Origin: Gryganskiella cystojenkinii
Taxonomy: Eukaryota > Mortierellomycota > Mortierellomycetes > Mortierellales > Mortierellaceae
DNA length: 64,000 nt
Direction: 5' to 3'
Assembly: GCA_015852425.1 (NCBI GenBank)
Contig: JAAAIG010000007.1
Coordinates: 9,541 to 73,540 of the forward strand
The position numbers and the translations under genes were made by a program. The notes under the pieces were generated by a model. That model did not search any database and was not told the DNA's origin. It was given only the letters and a program-made list of their open reading frames with translations. Below, one piece after another: positions 33,578-46,073 of the stretch. How positions within the stretch are numbered: position 1 is the stretch's first letter; the number at the start of each line of letters is the position of its first letter.

Positions 33578-35626
33578 TTAAAAGGGGTGTTGCTTCATGA
33601 TCTCCTTGGACAAGATCCAACGGACAGCGTCCTCGACATCTTCCACGACGGCAGTAGCAGGGTGAATGTGATGGTTTTCATCGCCCTGGGGTTGAAAGAC
33701 TCCAGTCTTGACTAAAATTGATTGCCATCCATAGCCGTTTGCTCCTGCAATATCTGCGTAAGGGTTATCTCCAATCGCTAAAAACAAGAAAACAGGTACG
33801 GTCCAATTTTTTTTTGGCTATTAGAAAATCGATAGATAGTTAACTGTATAGTTCCTTACATGTTGTACGTACCATAAACAGTCCGACGATGGGGCAAGCC
33901 ATCCTTATGGGGGGCGATCTTGTTGAGTACAGTTTCGGCATATTGGTATGTCGCTGTCATAGGTTTGCCGTAAAGAGTATACTCAAGATGTTGTCCAGTC
34001 ATGTCCTATATTCGTAATAAAAGCGTGACAGAAAGGTTACAGGTGAAGTGACATACCGGTGACTCGATTTGTATCCGACACAAAAGCATCCATCCCGTAC
34101 CTTGTATATCCGCTCTAGACATGTCCTGAAAGTTCCCTGAGCGAATCTCGGATTCGGATGTTCGTTACTCCAGACCAGATCAGAATTCGAAAAGAAAAGA
34201 GGAACACTCTGTTTCGTCGTATGCAGTTCCTTTTCCGTCTTGACGGTGTTCAGATCACCGCCTAAAAGTGCCAGCCGCCGCATATAAAAAAATGTTAGTC
34301 AACGCCTAGCTCCATGTTTCATCAAATAAAAAAACAGCATACGACCCGATGACACTAGATCATCCGTCCTGCACCTGGTCTATTGAACTGACCTTTCGAG
34401 ACCAAAGCATCTAGCATGACTTGCAGATCCCGCCCCCAGTCGACCGAGTCATGAAAAACCATAATTGCCTCTACTGGGCGATGTACGTTTTGGAGATATT
34501 TCTATTTAAAATAACGTTGTAGAAGAGCGTGTTAGCAGAGCCATTGCTCCTGAAATGGCAACAACTGACTGGTTTTTTATCTCGCTTTTACCTCTGGTAT
34601 AGGTACAGATCGAATCTCGTTCGCAGAACTAGGACAAACCGCGGGATAGACAGCATGGACTTCCTCGGGTGTGACCACGTGCTTGAATCCATAGTGTTCA
34701 GCAACTTTGCGACAATCAGATCCATTGCCACCGACAACTAGCACGTTCGAATTCTCATACTTTGAGGCCAGAGCTCGCATCGGAGAATGAGAGAGGATCA
34801 ATTGTTTGGGTGAGATCTGTGGGGAACAAAAGACAAATGTTGGTCAGGTTCAGAAGAAATGAAGTCATTGCTCTCAATAACAAAAAAAAAGAGGATGATC
34901 CTGTGGTCATCCATTGTATCTTCGTTTTGTATGCGGCTGCACCCTTACATGGACACCAATCTTTTTGCTGAGCTGTTCTGCCTTGTCAACTTCTGTGAGT
35001 CCACCTCCGTTGGTCAGGAAGATGTAGGGAACGTTGTTCCTGGACAAGGAGAAAGAAAAAGAAAAAAAGTTAAGGGACCTAATCAAAAGCAATCACCAAT
35101 TAAATATGAATAAACCCCAAACTACAAGACCATCACTAAAAACACGGGCACGGTTCGCAAAAAAAAAACTTCGCCCAACAGACAGATCGCACACGTACGA
35201 TTGCAACAATCTCAGAGCTCGGTGCGTTTGAGGTAGGACTTGCTTTCCCTACAGCAGATCAAAGGATATCCTTTTAGTACAGAATCGTTCGCCCAGAGAT
35301 AGTTGAGCATTACGACCCTGGGTCCAGTCAGGACGAAGAAGAAGCGAAAACGTAAAGAATGTGGGGTTTCAGGGTGAATGAGATGGGTTTGTGTGGTCTG
35401 TGCATTCTCTCTGGCGCCATGGACCAACCTTGATGAGGACACCATCAATGTCAAAGACGACATTGTAGTCGGCTTCAGGAATGACCTTCTTGGAATCAGA
35501 ATGGAGGTCACGTTGACGCGTTCTTGCCATTGCGACATTGGCCACCAGGTTCAAAGACGTGGTTGATGAGAAAAGTGTCCTGCAAGTCACCGAGACGGAA
35601 CGGGGTCCCAACAGTCTTTGCAGCAT
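33578..35626 (-). CDS. HAD-superfamily (IIA) hydrolase, CECR5/YKR070W-like, mitochondrial
   Basis: Eight exons on the minus strand (35429-35626, 35199-35248, 34949-35039, 34592-34816, 34393-34501, 34101-34261, 33873-34005, 33578-33777) join in frame to 388 aa. The N-terminus (MLQRLLGPRSVSVTCRTLFS) looks like a mitochondrial targeting peptide. HAD motif I is VVFDIDGVLIKG (nucleophile Asp59, Asp61), motif II is IFLTNGGG, and motif IV is GDNPYADIAGANG. The middle cap carries VLVVGGNGSDCRKVAEHYGF and MVFHDSVDWGRDLQVMLDAL. The substrate of this subfamily is not established; a phosphatase activity is expected. The first donor is GTTGGT, weaker than the rest. The 50-nt second exon (GKQVLPQTHRALRLLQ) is needed to restore the family sequence. 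Confidence 0.85.
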
Positions 35627-35946
35627 TGTTGAGTAAGGGCTGTTGTTGTTGTAAAAAAAAAGAATGAGAAAGAAAGGACAAAAAAAAAAGAGGACATGGT
35701 GAATGAGGTGGTGAATATATTTTTATTCTAATTTGTTATTCCTGATTTGGACGGGGTGGTTCTCTGTTTTTTTGCTGTTGTGCCGTCATATCACTACCAG
35801 AAGGGGTCCGAGTAACTGGACGTGGGTCTCGATTACCGTCTTTTATCTCGAGCGCGTTCAAGCTTTCTCTGTCTGTTATCCAAACGAGCTCGTTCCATCC
35901 TCCATCTCACTTCTGCTCGGTTCACGTCTCGATCTTCGCTTTTGCT

Positions 35947-36303
35947 CTATCCGCAACAGCCGTGACCATGGACCACCACCTCATCGTAATAGCCCTCGTC
36001 ATCATTCTCACTCGATTCAGCTGGTCTTCTCTCCAGATGGCCGACAATTTCATCGAAACGCTTGCTCATGTGGGCGAAACTATATGCTGGCTGGATCTGA
36101 TCTGGTATAGCCGACGTACTCTTGCGAGTACAAGTTCAGGACGAGAAGTTCTAGCTGTCGATCTGATTCGCACATGAACTCGGACGTGATCATGGGCATC
36201 TCTTTTTTAAACCCTCCATCTTGTTCCCAGGCAGACTCTCCCCTTCTCCTTCTCTTACCTCTTTAGACCTCCCTCTTGTTCGATTTCGTCCATTGCCAGA
36301 CAT
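35947..36303 (-). CDS. Putative small gene, 70-aa product, unknown function
   Basis: A reconstruction from splice signals: exons 36259-36303 (MSGNGRNRTRGRSKE), 36120-36154 (LELLVLNLYSQ plus split Asp) and 35947-36079 (FAHMSKRFDEIVGHLERRP through HGHGCCG) keep frame over two introns, giving 70 aa. The second intron is only 40 nt (GTACGT to ATATAG), which is short. An alternative start at 36199 (MPMITSEF) runs into exon 2 without the first intron. The product is mostly helical with an acidic patch. I do not recognise it. The region 35627-35946 otherwise holds only the promoter of the HAD gene. Confidence 0.35.
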
Positions 36304-36519
36304 TGTCGCAACATTGTTTCATCTCATGCGAGGTCTAGATCCAGAGTCTTGATGTTTATTTTTTTTTGGAGTCTTAATTCATGCTTGCTAGGCCACAAGA
36401 TCGTAGTTTGTATCGGAACTCGTGCACAAGAAGAAGAACCTTTGTTACATTTTTGTTGCTGCATGGGAACTTAAGAGTATCAGTGTCCACTTCACTTGTA
36501 TATGGACCATCCCTCCCCT

Positions 36520-37546
36520 TCACATGTTGTACGTCCAAGAAGAAGACGAAGAAGAAGAAGGAGAATAAGGAGAATACCGAATCTCCGAGTCTTGCCCCTG
36601 GAGGAAACTTGACTTTGTGCCTGAACGCCAGAGGCCGTCTTGCTCGCGAAGGCACTGCTTCACGACCAATTGTTCGTTATCTCGGCGATGGCGAAAAATG
36701 GTGCACTGCAAATGTGCTAAGGAAAATGAGTGTTGAAAAATAGGTAATCAAACGGACAGGACCAAAGTCAGAAAAGGAGGATCAAGAATCCAGAGAATGA
36801 ACCCTTTTTTTTGTTTGTTTGTTTGTATGTTATTGTCCTATTTCTCGCACTCCCTTCCATGTGTTGCATTCTGTGTATCGCCTTCCCCCTTTACCTGAAA
36901 TGCATTCCTCGGCATAATCGCGAATAGATTTTGCTCGCTCTCGTTTGGCCGTTACTGTTGACATGGATGAGGGCATGGACCAATCGTCGTTATCGTAACA
37001 ACCGCCATTCTCCCTCTCGTCGTCTTCCTCCTCCTCAAAGGCATCCTCTCGTCGCCTCTTCAGACTGTTCACGATCTTGTGAGCCTCGGATGAGATCAAC
37101 ATGAGGCCGTGGAGAGCCATCATGCTCGAGCTCGAGTAAGGACGTGTACTCTGGACCAGCATGAATGCCGCACTGTCCTCGAGGTCATCTAAATATTCGT
37201 CCGACTCGGACTCTGGCTCTTCTTCCCCTGAATCGTCCTCTGACTCGTCCTCTGACGCGTACTCGTCTTCTGATGACCCTAGGTCGGAATCGAGTTCGAT
37301 ATCAAACAGATCTGCTGTCGTGGTCGACATTCTGTCCTCCTCCACCACAGTTGAGAGAGACACAGGGCTATCAGACACCGGGACTTGCAGTAACCAAGAT
37401 CGGACCTTCTGATCTTCTGTTCTGTGCGAGTGACAGACGTTTTTGTGTGAAGAGTATCGGACTTCTTGTGAAGGCGACGAGAACACCGATGACGGTTGAG
37501 AATATGTCGGTGTGTGTGGGAAGACAGTTGCGTGGTAAGAATTCAT
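36520..37546 (-). CDS. Acidic, Ser-rich hypothetical protein
   Basis: Not recognised. Exon 36895-37546 begins MNSYHATVFPHTPTYSQPSS and contains a long Glu/Asp/Ser tract (SEDEYASEDESEDDSGEEEP), a hydrophobic helix (SSMMALHGLMLISSEAHKIV), a basic patch (SLKRRREDAFEEEE) and AKRERAKSIRDYAEECIS. A GTAAAG donor after CIS-G pairs with a CCTTAG acceptor at 36717 to add exon 36520-36716 (HLQCTIFRHRRDNEQLVVKQ through a Ser run to WTYNM), total 282 aa. Without this splice the frame stops at 36830 after 238 aa. The acidic and basic patches suggest a nuclear protein. An internal start (MSTTTADLFDIELDSD) is also possible. Confidence 0.5.
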
Positions 37547-38481
37547 TTTTATGTTCTGAAGGGTGCAGATTTAAGGAGAGATAAAAAAAATGAACAAAAA
37601 GAAGAAAGATAGAAGGGGCGAAGGAAATCAAACTTTGAAGGTTTTTTGATGCGCGTAGACCACACGTCGAACGTTGGATGGGTCATTTTTTGCGATTAAA
37701 GACAGTGAAGGGGCGAAATTCATAAGTGACTGCGAAGAGTCAATTTGTGGTCGATGGTCTCCTTGACCGACCATGATGTGACTGGTAGGTCATCAGAGTA
37801 TCTTTACAGGTACCAGACGCCACGAAAAGCAGAAAAAAAGAAGGGTCTCGAAAATCAACCCTGATAGGTGAAGTACGTCGGCAAAGAATACCTGCAACTT
37901 TGTCCATTTCTCGATCCTCTTTCTCTGAGCCACCATTTCAAGGTTCTGACCTGTTCTTCGTCTTGCTAGACGCGTCTGTAAATTGCTACGGTCTTGTGCT
38001 TACGGAGGCTACAGATCTTTTTCAGGGTCAAGGTACCGGTCTCGGGCAGGTGCCTCACTCCATCGAGAATGGTCGTGATCAAGGCAGGGTCAGCTTTGCC
38101 TCAAGGGCGACGATATAGAGGAGAATGGAATGGTGACGATTTTTCTCACTTGTCTCGTTCCCACGAGCCTTCTCTGTCACTGCAGTCTGATATCAACAAG
38201 CAAAAACGCACCTCCACAATTCCTCCGTCACTTGACCAACATCGCCAATATGTAGAAGTGTACACGCAGCTAAAAAAAAAAAAACGCGAAAACAAACTTT
38301 GATCCGGCCCACACTGTCTTTTTCTCTTTGTCTTCTTCACCAATTCCTCTTCCCTCATCACAATCCCAATATTCTACAACATGACAGCAGACATTCTTGA
38401 ATATATATTGTGTTTTACTGTACAGGTGGTGTCTCCATCACTAAATTGATATTGTTCTCGCTGGGAAATAAAAAGACTTAT
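37547..38481. other. Intergenic region, no gene recognised
   Basis: Contains the promoter of the acidic-protein gene and the 3' side of PDI. Open frames are short and overlap on both strands without codon or motif support. Confidence 0.5.
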
Positions 38482-40406
38482 TTACAGCTCATCGTGCTCA
38501 ATGTCCTCGGCGGCGACGGGCTTCTCGGCGGTCTCGTTGACATTGACGGTGTGCTTGTTAACGGCGTTCTCGTTCAAGAACTTGACAAAGGACTCCTTGT
38601 CACGCTGACCCTCGAAATCAATGTACTCGCTCGAACCGGCCTTGCGGAACTTGATGGTGGGGAAACCCTCGACCTTGAAGGGCAAGTGCTCGGGAAGATC
38701 GTTGGCGGTGGCGTCCATCTTGGCGACAACAATGTTGGATCCCTTGTAAAGAGCACCAACCTCCTCGTAAATGGGGGCCAAGTTCTTGCAGTGTCCGCAC
38801 CAGGGGGCATAGAACTCGATCAAGACATCCTTCTCCTGATCCTCAACAATCTCGCTGTACTGGGAACCGACAACGACCTTGACGGGACCATCGTTGGTCT
38901 CAGGGACAGCCTCAGTCTTGACAGAGGCCTCAACAGTGCCGGCCAAGACACCCTCAACCAAGGCCTTGATCTTCTCAATCGAGAGCTCGGTGTCCTGGTC
39001 CAAGGGGAACTTGGCGCCAGAGACGACGTTCTGGACACCGAAAGCGGGCCAGGACTCCTTAAGGTTCAAGTTGGCGGCATGGGCACCGAACTTCTTGGCG
39101 TCAATGTAGACAAAGTTAACCTTGCCCTTGTACTCCTTGGCCACGGTCTCGACGTCGGCGAACTTGGTCTTATCCTCGGGGGAGGAGAAGAAGAAGTAGG
39201 CGAGGGGGATACCGGCCTCCATGTAGGTGGCGTAGTTCGAGGGTCCAATCTCGTCCATGATGGGGACAGCGTTGGTGCGGATGAAGGCGGTCAATGACTC
39301 GGCATCGAAATCACCATCAAGGACGTTCTTGCCCTCGTCGAACTTCTTGTAGAGGACGATTCCAGACTTGGTATCCTCGCTCTCCTCAACAACACCGAAG
39401 ACGTATTCGTCACGGAGCTCGTTGGCAACCTTCTCGAGGACGGCACGCTTCTCAGAGTCCTTGGGAAGGACACCGACAATGACGACTCTGTCGGAGACAG
39501 AGAAGGCAGAAACGGTATCGGCGGTAAGCTCAGAGAGAGCGGGGAGGGTCTGCTTCTTAAGGTAGCTTACAATACCATCAGCCTTGCGGGGACCAGAGTA
39601 GTCGGTGGCGACACCCTCCCTAGAAAGTTGAGGAAATTAGAAAAAATGGAGGAGTCAGATCACGAAGTACATTGCTACAATGGGGGGGGGGGTACTTTGA
39701 GACGAAGATAATAGCCCCGTGTTTCCCCTGTGAGAAAAAAAAAAGGAATTCCCATGCTGGCTGTCCGTTGTTCATTTGCTATGTGGTTTTTGTGTTGTCG
39801 ACACATCATTGGCTGCTTCGGTGCTTCTTTCTATGCATCCCTTGCTTGTCTGCGAGGTAGATGTTGGTCGAGTCGTCTCTTCTATAACTTCGAGGGGTGC
39901 ATAAAAGCAGAAACGAAGAAGATCCTTACCTGAAGACCTTCAAGGTGGGGTAACCCTGAATTCCGTGCTCCTGGCAGAGATCGGTTTCGACAGTGCAGTC
40001 AACCTTGGCGATTGGGATGCTGTGCTCCTTGAGCTCGGTGGCAGCAATCTCGTACTCGGGGGCTAAGAAAACACGCGTGAAAATAAAAAGTAAGACGTTA
40101 GTTTGCCATCCTGATGAACTGTGCAATTCATACTCACACTTCTGTCCCAGGGTATCCAGGGAAGGAAATGATGTCAACGATAATATTTTAAAAAGAAAGG
40201 GAACTCATACCAAGAGCCTTGCAGTGTCCGCACCAGGGGGCGTAGAACTCGACGAGGATCAACTTCTCGGAGGGGACGGTGGAGGCGAAGTTCTTCTGGT
40301 TCAAGACGATAACATCAGAGGGGGTGGTCTCGGCGTCAGCGTTGACACCGGCAAAGAGAGAGGTGGCGGCAAGACCGACAAGCGCGATAGCAGAAGAGAT
40401 ACGCAT
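38482..40406 (-). CDS. PDI1: Protein disulfide isomerase
   Basis: ER-lumen oxidoreductase and chaperone that forms and rearranges disulfides. Exons on the minus strand 40211-40406, 39930-40062 and 38482-39619 join in frame to 488 aa. A signal peptide ([19 protein letters not shown]) precedes the first thioredoxin domain with active site WCGHC (Cys59, Cys62). Two redox-inactive domains follow (b and b'), then the second active domain with WCGHC (Cys384, Cys387) and [14 protein letters not shown]. The C-terminus is HDEL, the fungal ER-retrieval signal. The length matches canonical a-b-b'-a' PDI. Likely induced by the unfolded protein response, though I do not claim a specific element. Confidence 0.96.
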
Positions 40407-42119
40407 GGTTGTGTGTGAAAGGAAGAGAGGAGGGAGGGAGGGAAGAGAGTGTGAGAAGGGTTGATGAAGAGAGAAAGAAAAGAAACAAAAGAGATGGACG
40501 AGATGAGTTGAAATAGAAACAGAAAATAGATGCAGAAACTAAAGGTGGGAAGAATACTGGCAGAAGCTCCAGCGACCAGTAGATTCGTGTACGTGATGTG
40601 TACGTGGGATTGCTCCACAGGCACAGAATCAATTTCGCGTTGTCTTGATTTCATTGGCTCTCCCAATTTGTCATTTTGAGGCGAGAGTGGGACAAAAAGG
40701 GTTTGCGACGAAAAAGAGCGAACACAGAGCGCTCCTGGGATCCAACGTCCAACCACCGTGCGACAACCCACCACGAAATGGGCTGGCATATCAAAAAAAT
40801 ATTCCCGAGAACGAATCCTATTTTGTTACTGCAGCTGTCCTCCTTGATCTCGGTTTGCACTGCCGACGTGGACTCTTTCTTTTGGACGCGCCGTCTCTTT
40901 TTTATTAACATTGGTTACTCTTGCAAGCTCATCCTTCGAAAGATGGAAAACTATAAGTCGCCGCGAAAACCCATGGTCAAACTGCTAATGAAGCGGCGCC
41001 TTTCCTAGGTTGCGGGACTCTGCATTTCAACCCGCTGATCACATATTGCCCTGAGTCGTGTCAGGACGGCTTGACTTGCCCAAAAGTCACTTTTGTTATC
41101 TCATATGGAAGCAATCAACGCCGTGATAGTGTTGATGGTGTTGATGGTTGCCAACTTGGACGGAAATCATCAAAAGCAGGTCTGTTGTTCGTTCCTGTTC
41201 TTCACACAGCCCATATCTTCTGAATGGAATGTATGAGGGGATTTAAATGCACGTATCGAAATTATTTCTCAGGTATGGGCGGAGTCCACTATTTCACTCT
41301 GAATCTAAAGCACCGCCACCCACGTTGAAATTACTTATTCTCAAAGGCTTTGTATTACTAACTCGACCGCTTGCTGATGAGTCATGGTTGGTTCGGTGAA
41401 GGTTCATGGCCTTGGGCAGAAAAGAAGAAATTGGGTGAGGAGCTCGGTTGGAATAGAAACGGACGAGACGGCTATTTGTTGTTTCGTGGAGGTCTTGAAG
41501 ACAGCCATGTTGTTATGCTGCAGGGTCGCGGTTTTTACGTCTGGAAATGCGATTGAGAGAGAGATAGGGTTGAGGTGAAGAATGGTGTTTTTTCGAAGGA
41601 CAGAGATTGATATCTGTTTCTTTGTTGAGAAAATTTTTGCCTCTACAATAACCTCAAAGAGCTTTCCCTTTTTCATCTCAACATTAGGGGGAGGAGGACG
41701 ATGAGGAGAAGGGGAGGCGTCTTCTGCGGCTTTATCTCTACGGACAAACTCGTCGCTAACAAAGAGTCCATGACAGCAACAGAGGGGTCCGAGATCTCCA
41801 CCTCCATGTCCCAGTTTGGCAAGCAATGTTCTTTGTTGTTTTGTTTTGTTATGTCAACCTTTTGGCACAATAAATACAATAAATACAATAAATAACATGC
41901 TCGCGTCCGCTCAAAGCGACGGTTTTGCCACCAAATCTAAATCTGGTCAAAGAAAACAGTCACAAAAATATTGAAAATATTGTTATCTTTTTGTGCCTGC
42001 TTTTTTTTTTTTTTTTTTTTTGTTTGGTTGGTCGCATTTGTAGAGTACATTTTCACTCATCCTCATCTTTTTTGTCCTCCTCCTCCACCTCCTCATCAAC
42101 AATCACTTTATAATTCACA
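40407..42119. other. 1.7-kb intergenic region
   Basis: Carries the PDI promoter on the left and the LLP promoter on the right. A 140-codon minus-strand frame (41404-41826) and several shorter frames show no motif and no supporting splice pattern. A 20-nt T run and the GCCACCAAAT motif at 41927 lie just before LLP. Confidence 0.5.
41927..41936. promoter_or_regulatory. GCCACCAAAT motif upstream of LLP
   Basis: A near-copy of the GCCACCAATTTT element, 184 bp before the LLP start codon, in the same orientation as at 1193. Confidence 0.25.
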
Positions 42120-42607
42120 ATGGCCAAGGGTCTTCGTTCAAAATCAGCACGCAAGTTCCGCTCTATCAAGCGTGAAAAGATTTTCGGCCCTGTCGAGACC
42201 GCTCGTGTCCAACGTCTTTCCGAGCGTCTGAAGAAGGACGCCCAGGGTCCCAAGACCTCGGAGCTCGAGGCTTTGGCCCGTGGCGAGGAACTTATGGAGG
42301 TTGAGAAGAGTAAGAACGCCGTATTCGGAACCGAACAAGAATTGATCAAACACTGTTATTATTTTTGTGCCTCCTGGTCAGAATCATTAACCACGCAGCC
42401 TCCCTTTTTTTTCTTTGCCTCATGTTCATATTAGCCGAAGATACATCAGTTTCAACAGAGGAGAAGAAGATCTCGACCAGTGGACGCAAAGACGCCAACC
42501 ACGCCAAGCACAAGATGGCCAAGGAGGACAGGAAGAGAAAAAACAAGGAAAAGTTTTCCAAGCGTGAGCTCAAGAAGTCTTCGACCTTTTTCCGTTTCCA
42601 CAAGTAG
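42120..42607 (+). CDS. LLP/YBL028C-family ribosome-biogenesis protein (DUF2423)
   Basis: A small basic nucleolar protein associated with 60S pre-ribosomes. Exons 42120-42309 and 42435-42607 (phase-1 intron, GTAAGA and TTAG) give 120 aa. The N-terminal signature MAKGLRSKSARKFRSIKREK and the downstream KKISTSGRKD and C-terminal KKSSTFFRF motifs match the fungal UPF0642 family (yeast YBL028C ends in a similar TSFTRF). The composition is strongly Lys/Arg-rich throughout. The start is the first ATG after a pyrimidine-rich leader. Confidence 0.85.
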
Positions 42608-42801
42608 AATCTTTCTTCGTCTTGGCCATTCCTCTCTCTCGCTCGGAGTTTCTTGGCTGATATAAGGAAGCGAGAAACGGAAGGAGAGCCAAAAAAAAAT
42701 CTGTACACTAGATATCCATTCCCCCACTCAGAATACAATTTGCATATCAATATTTTAATATGGTCGACAGACGACGACTGTGATACGAAATTATACTGTT
42801 T

Positions 42802-45800
42802 TTATTTATTGCGATGCTGGAGATGTGACAATATTGTAGCGGCCTGCTCTTTTAGTTTATCTGGCGCAGGGTCCGGTCCCAGCGCCAGAGTTCGTTTCAT
42901 GATCGCCATGACTGAATCCAACGATAGCGAATTAGATTGTAGGGTTGAGGTGGATCCTGGAGGAGATGTTGTGGCGATGGTGGGGCAGTACCCTGCAGAT
43001 GATGAGCGAACGAACGGATGGTCAAGTAATTCAGGGATCGTAAAACGATCCTTAGCGTCATACCGCAGACAGCCTTGCATCATATCCACCAGTTGCGGAT
43101 CGACAATAATGGTTTTTTGTACAATAGCTGGTGGTGCATCATTAAGTGGAGTCAAAGTGGTTGCACTTGATTCCGAACCGGCGGCGCCAGCGGGTATGTT
43201 GTTAGAGGATTGTGAAGTTGCTGCGACTGATGCTGGTTGTTTCTTGACGTCAAGGGGTGAGAGAGTCGTTTCCGGGAACGGAATCTTATGGCTTCTGTTG
43301 GTAATGAGGTTCAGCTTTTGGTAGACGTTGAGCGTGTCTGAGAAAGGGGTCTTGCCGTAGACCATCTGGTATAAGATACAGCCAAGGGACCATACATCCG
43401 AAGCGCGGCCTAGCTTTCGAAGTCCTCCTGATCCAGGGTTGGATGCAATTGCCTCAGGGGGCATGTAATTTGCGGTTCCTAGTTGGCCTTCTCTGTGGAT
43501 GTTCGTAGTGTCGTTTGCGATGGCATTGGCAATACCAAAATCAATAAGCTTGAGCGCTCCTTCCACCAGGAGAAAGTTTGCTGGCTTCAAGTCCGAGTGT
43601 ACGATTTTCTCATCATGAAGAACTTGCACAGCTTCGAGCATCTATTTTGAAAGAGCAGACAGTTAAATTAGGAAAGTTGCTATCATACACACTACGTGGC
43701 ATTCTTAGCATTTTCCATTTTCACAAGGATAAAGTACCTGTCGCCAATAGAAACCGACAAAATGAACATCAAATGGTTCAAACCGCCGCCGGAGAAGCAT
43801 TGTTGCAAGGTCAACCTCGCCGCATTCCATGACCTTTCGAGGAACAGCAAAGCAAAAGAAACAATCTATTAATATTGTATACCATTTTCGAGATCAATTT
43901 CGACCGCTTTTCAAAAAAATACGTACCATTGTCAATGTCCCTTTAGAAGGATTATGCTCGGCATCGAACAACCGCACGATATGAGGATTTCCTGCTAATC
44001 GCCCTAACAATCGAACCTCGTTTAGATAACTGGTAGCGATCGCTGAGTCGTTGGGGTCATAGGTGACTCTCTTCAGAGCGAAAATCTTATTGAGGGGGGT
44101 AAGAACCCTGTATACTTTGGAACTGCCGCCTTTGCCAATCTGGGCTAACTTGATGAAAGGTCGATTATTCACCTAATCATTATATTATATTTCACATAGG
44201 GCAACGCTGTTAGTGATGGTCCTGTTCATGAATCAATACTTTTTTTCCTAAATTTCTTCTTCTTACCATCATGACTGGCCGATCGCCAAGCTCCTCCCTG
44301 ATCTGCGGTGCATCTGCTTTCGACCGAGGACGGGCAGCAGGAGGGCTCATAGGGGTATGCGAGGGTGAGGGTTTTGCGGACCCCACCGCCAAACTTTGAG
44401 CAATTGCAGCAATGCCCTCTAGAGGTTTGCTGGCGGGCTTTGGTTGGGGTGGAAGTTGAGCCTGAGGTGTTGGTGTGGATGGAGGCAGGGGTCTGTCGAG
44501 GGCAATGGGAGGTGTGTCTGAGGTTGCTGGCACAGAGTCCCCTTTCGTCCTGTGGCTGTTAGCTGTAGAAGATTCCGAGGCTCTTGATTCGGTTTTCATC
44601 CTGTGGACAGGAACAAAAGGCGGCTCTAAGATATCCGGCGCTAGCTCATTCTTGATCGAGCGATCGGTATGCGGAGGTTTTGGCGTTGTCGTCTCAAGAT
44701 TTGTCGTAGGACGATCGGTTGTCACCGAGGAAGCTGTAGGGGTTGTGCCTGATACAACGTCTATTGGTTGATCCGCGAGCTATATGTCAAGGACAAGTTA
44801 TATCTCGTTAGTTCCAATAGCACAGTCATCCTGTCAGAATTTTTGGCCTCTTTTTGTACCCATTTTGAATACACGTACCCTCGAAGGTCTCATCCGTTTC
44901 ACTGGGTTATCGCTCTTTGGTGGCGGTCGCTTGTTTGAGGGACTTGATTCTCCTTGAGAGCTTGTTGGACTTTCCTCCGAAAGCACTGCTTGCGCTGAAG
45001 AAGTCGATGCAGTTGATATTGAGTTCTTGGACAAAACTGGTCGTCTTTCCACTGTCTCTGAGAGTGTTAACTCGGTATCTACTGATTCAGCTAGTAATCA
45101 ACCGGAAAGCATGGTCAAAGTCACGTTAATTTCCAGTTCACCAAGAGGCGCGACTAATTTCAAGCAGAAAATAGAACGGCAGAAGCAAGCTTACCCCTCT
45201 TTGTACTCTGTACTGTGTCCTCCTCAAGATCATCCGGAGCTTCTGCAGTGTCGTTTCGAGCTTTACCCCAGTTGAGTACAGGTACATCGGGTTTTGCTGA
45301 GCTTGTTGGTAGTAAAGATCGCGATGTACGCCCTCGAGGATGATAATTTTCCTTGCCAGATCCTGAGAGAGATCGAAGAGTCCGATGCGGAGGTGGTGAT
45401 GTAAAGCGTGGCTATATCGAAAAACAGAAAAAGGTGAATCGTTAGAATAAAGGCGAACAGTACGTCCTTGCAGACACATGAACTCTTTTGGCTCCATTTT
45501 GGCCCGCACCTTGACATCTGATGATCCTTCGGGCGAATCTCCAGAGAATTCTGTTCCTGACCCTGTCATGGCTCTCCTCGCAAACGTCTCCTGGGGTATT
45601 GGACTGGACGCGACCCTCTGCCTGGTCGTAGTTGTCGTCAAAGTTCCATCGCCATTCTTTTCAAAATTGTCCGCCGTTGTTGTTTCCAATGAGTGAGTTG
45701 TTCCTAAAGCTATTGCCGACGTAGAGACTGATCCGGCTGCTGTGCGTTGATGTGTCATAGATACAGGCGTGGGCCTGAAAAAGGCTCGAATCGATGATCG

Positions 45801-46073
45801 CGAAGTCGACGAACTTCCTAAAAGTGAAGCGCTTTGCTCTCCTTCAAAGTACGCAGCCAAGTGAGCCTCTTTGTCCTTTGTCGGTCCCACTGTTACTGAC
45901 GGAAGCTTTGGCGGTGGTCCTCGACGCTATAAAGGCAAGCAGACAAAAAAATGAAAAAAAATGTCTAGACATAAGCGCGCCATTCGGGTAGAGGAATAAA
46001 CTCATGACAAGCCATGAAAAAGAGTCGAGTAGGAATCGGTTGTTACAGTTTCGGGCCCTTCATGGTCCACCAT
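42802..46073 (-). CDS. MPS1: Dual-specificity checkpoint kinase Mps1/TTK
   Basis: Spindle assembly checkpoint and spindle-pole kinase. Minus-strand exons: 46047-46073 (MVDHEGPET), about 45195-45926, about 44879-45052, 44267-44779, 43927-44172, 43738-43833, 42802-43641. The kinase domain starts at PFIKLAQIGKGGSSKVYRVL, with Lys in IFALKRVTYD, catalytic loop IVHSDLKPANFLLVEG, DFGIANAI and GTANYMPPEAI; all are Mps1 hallmarks, including the HSDLK variant. An insert rich in Ser/Thr/Ala precedes the last helices (MMQGCLRYDAKDRFTIPELL). The N-terminal half is mostly disordered, with a helical stretch (HHHLRIGLFDLSQDLARKII) that could be the TPR-like targeting part. The junction between the second and third exons is unresolved because the obvious donor (phase 0) and the best acceptors differ in phase. 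Confidence 0.88.

Noticed and set aside
38410..39297. 295-codon plus-strand frame opposite PDI
   Set aside because: It is the exact antisense of the well-supported PDI exon; its Gly/Leu/Val-rich look comes from mirrored codon bias.
41404..41826. 140-codon minus-strand frame upstream of LLP
   Set aside because: No domain and no splice context; it overlaps the LLP promoter.
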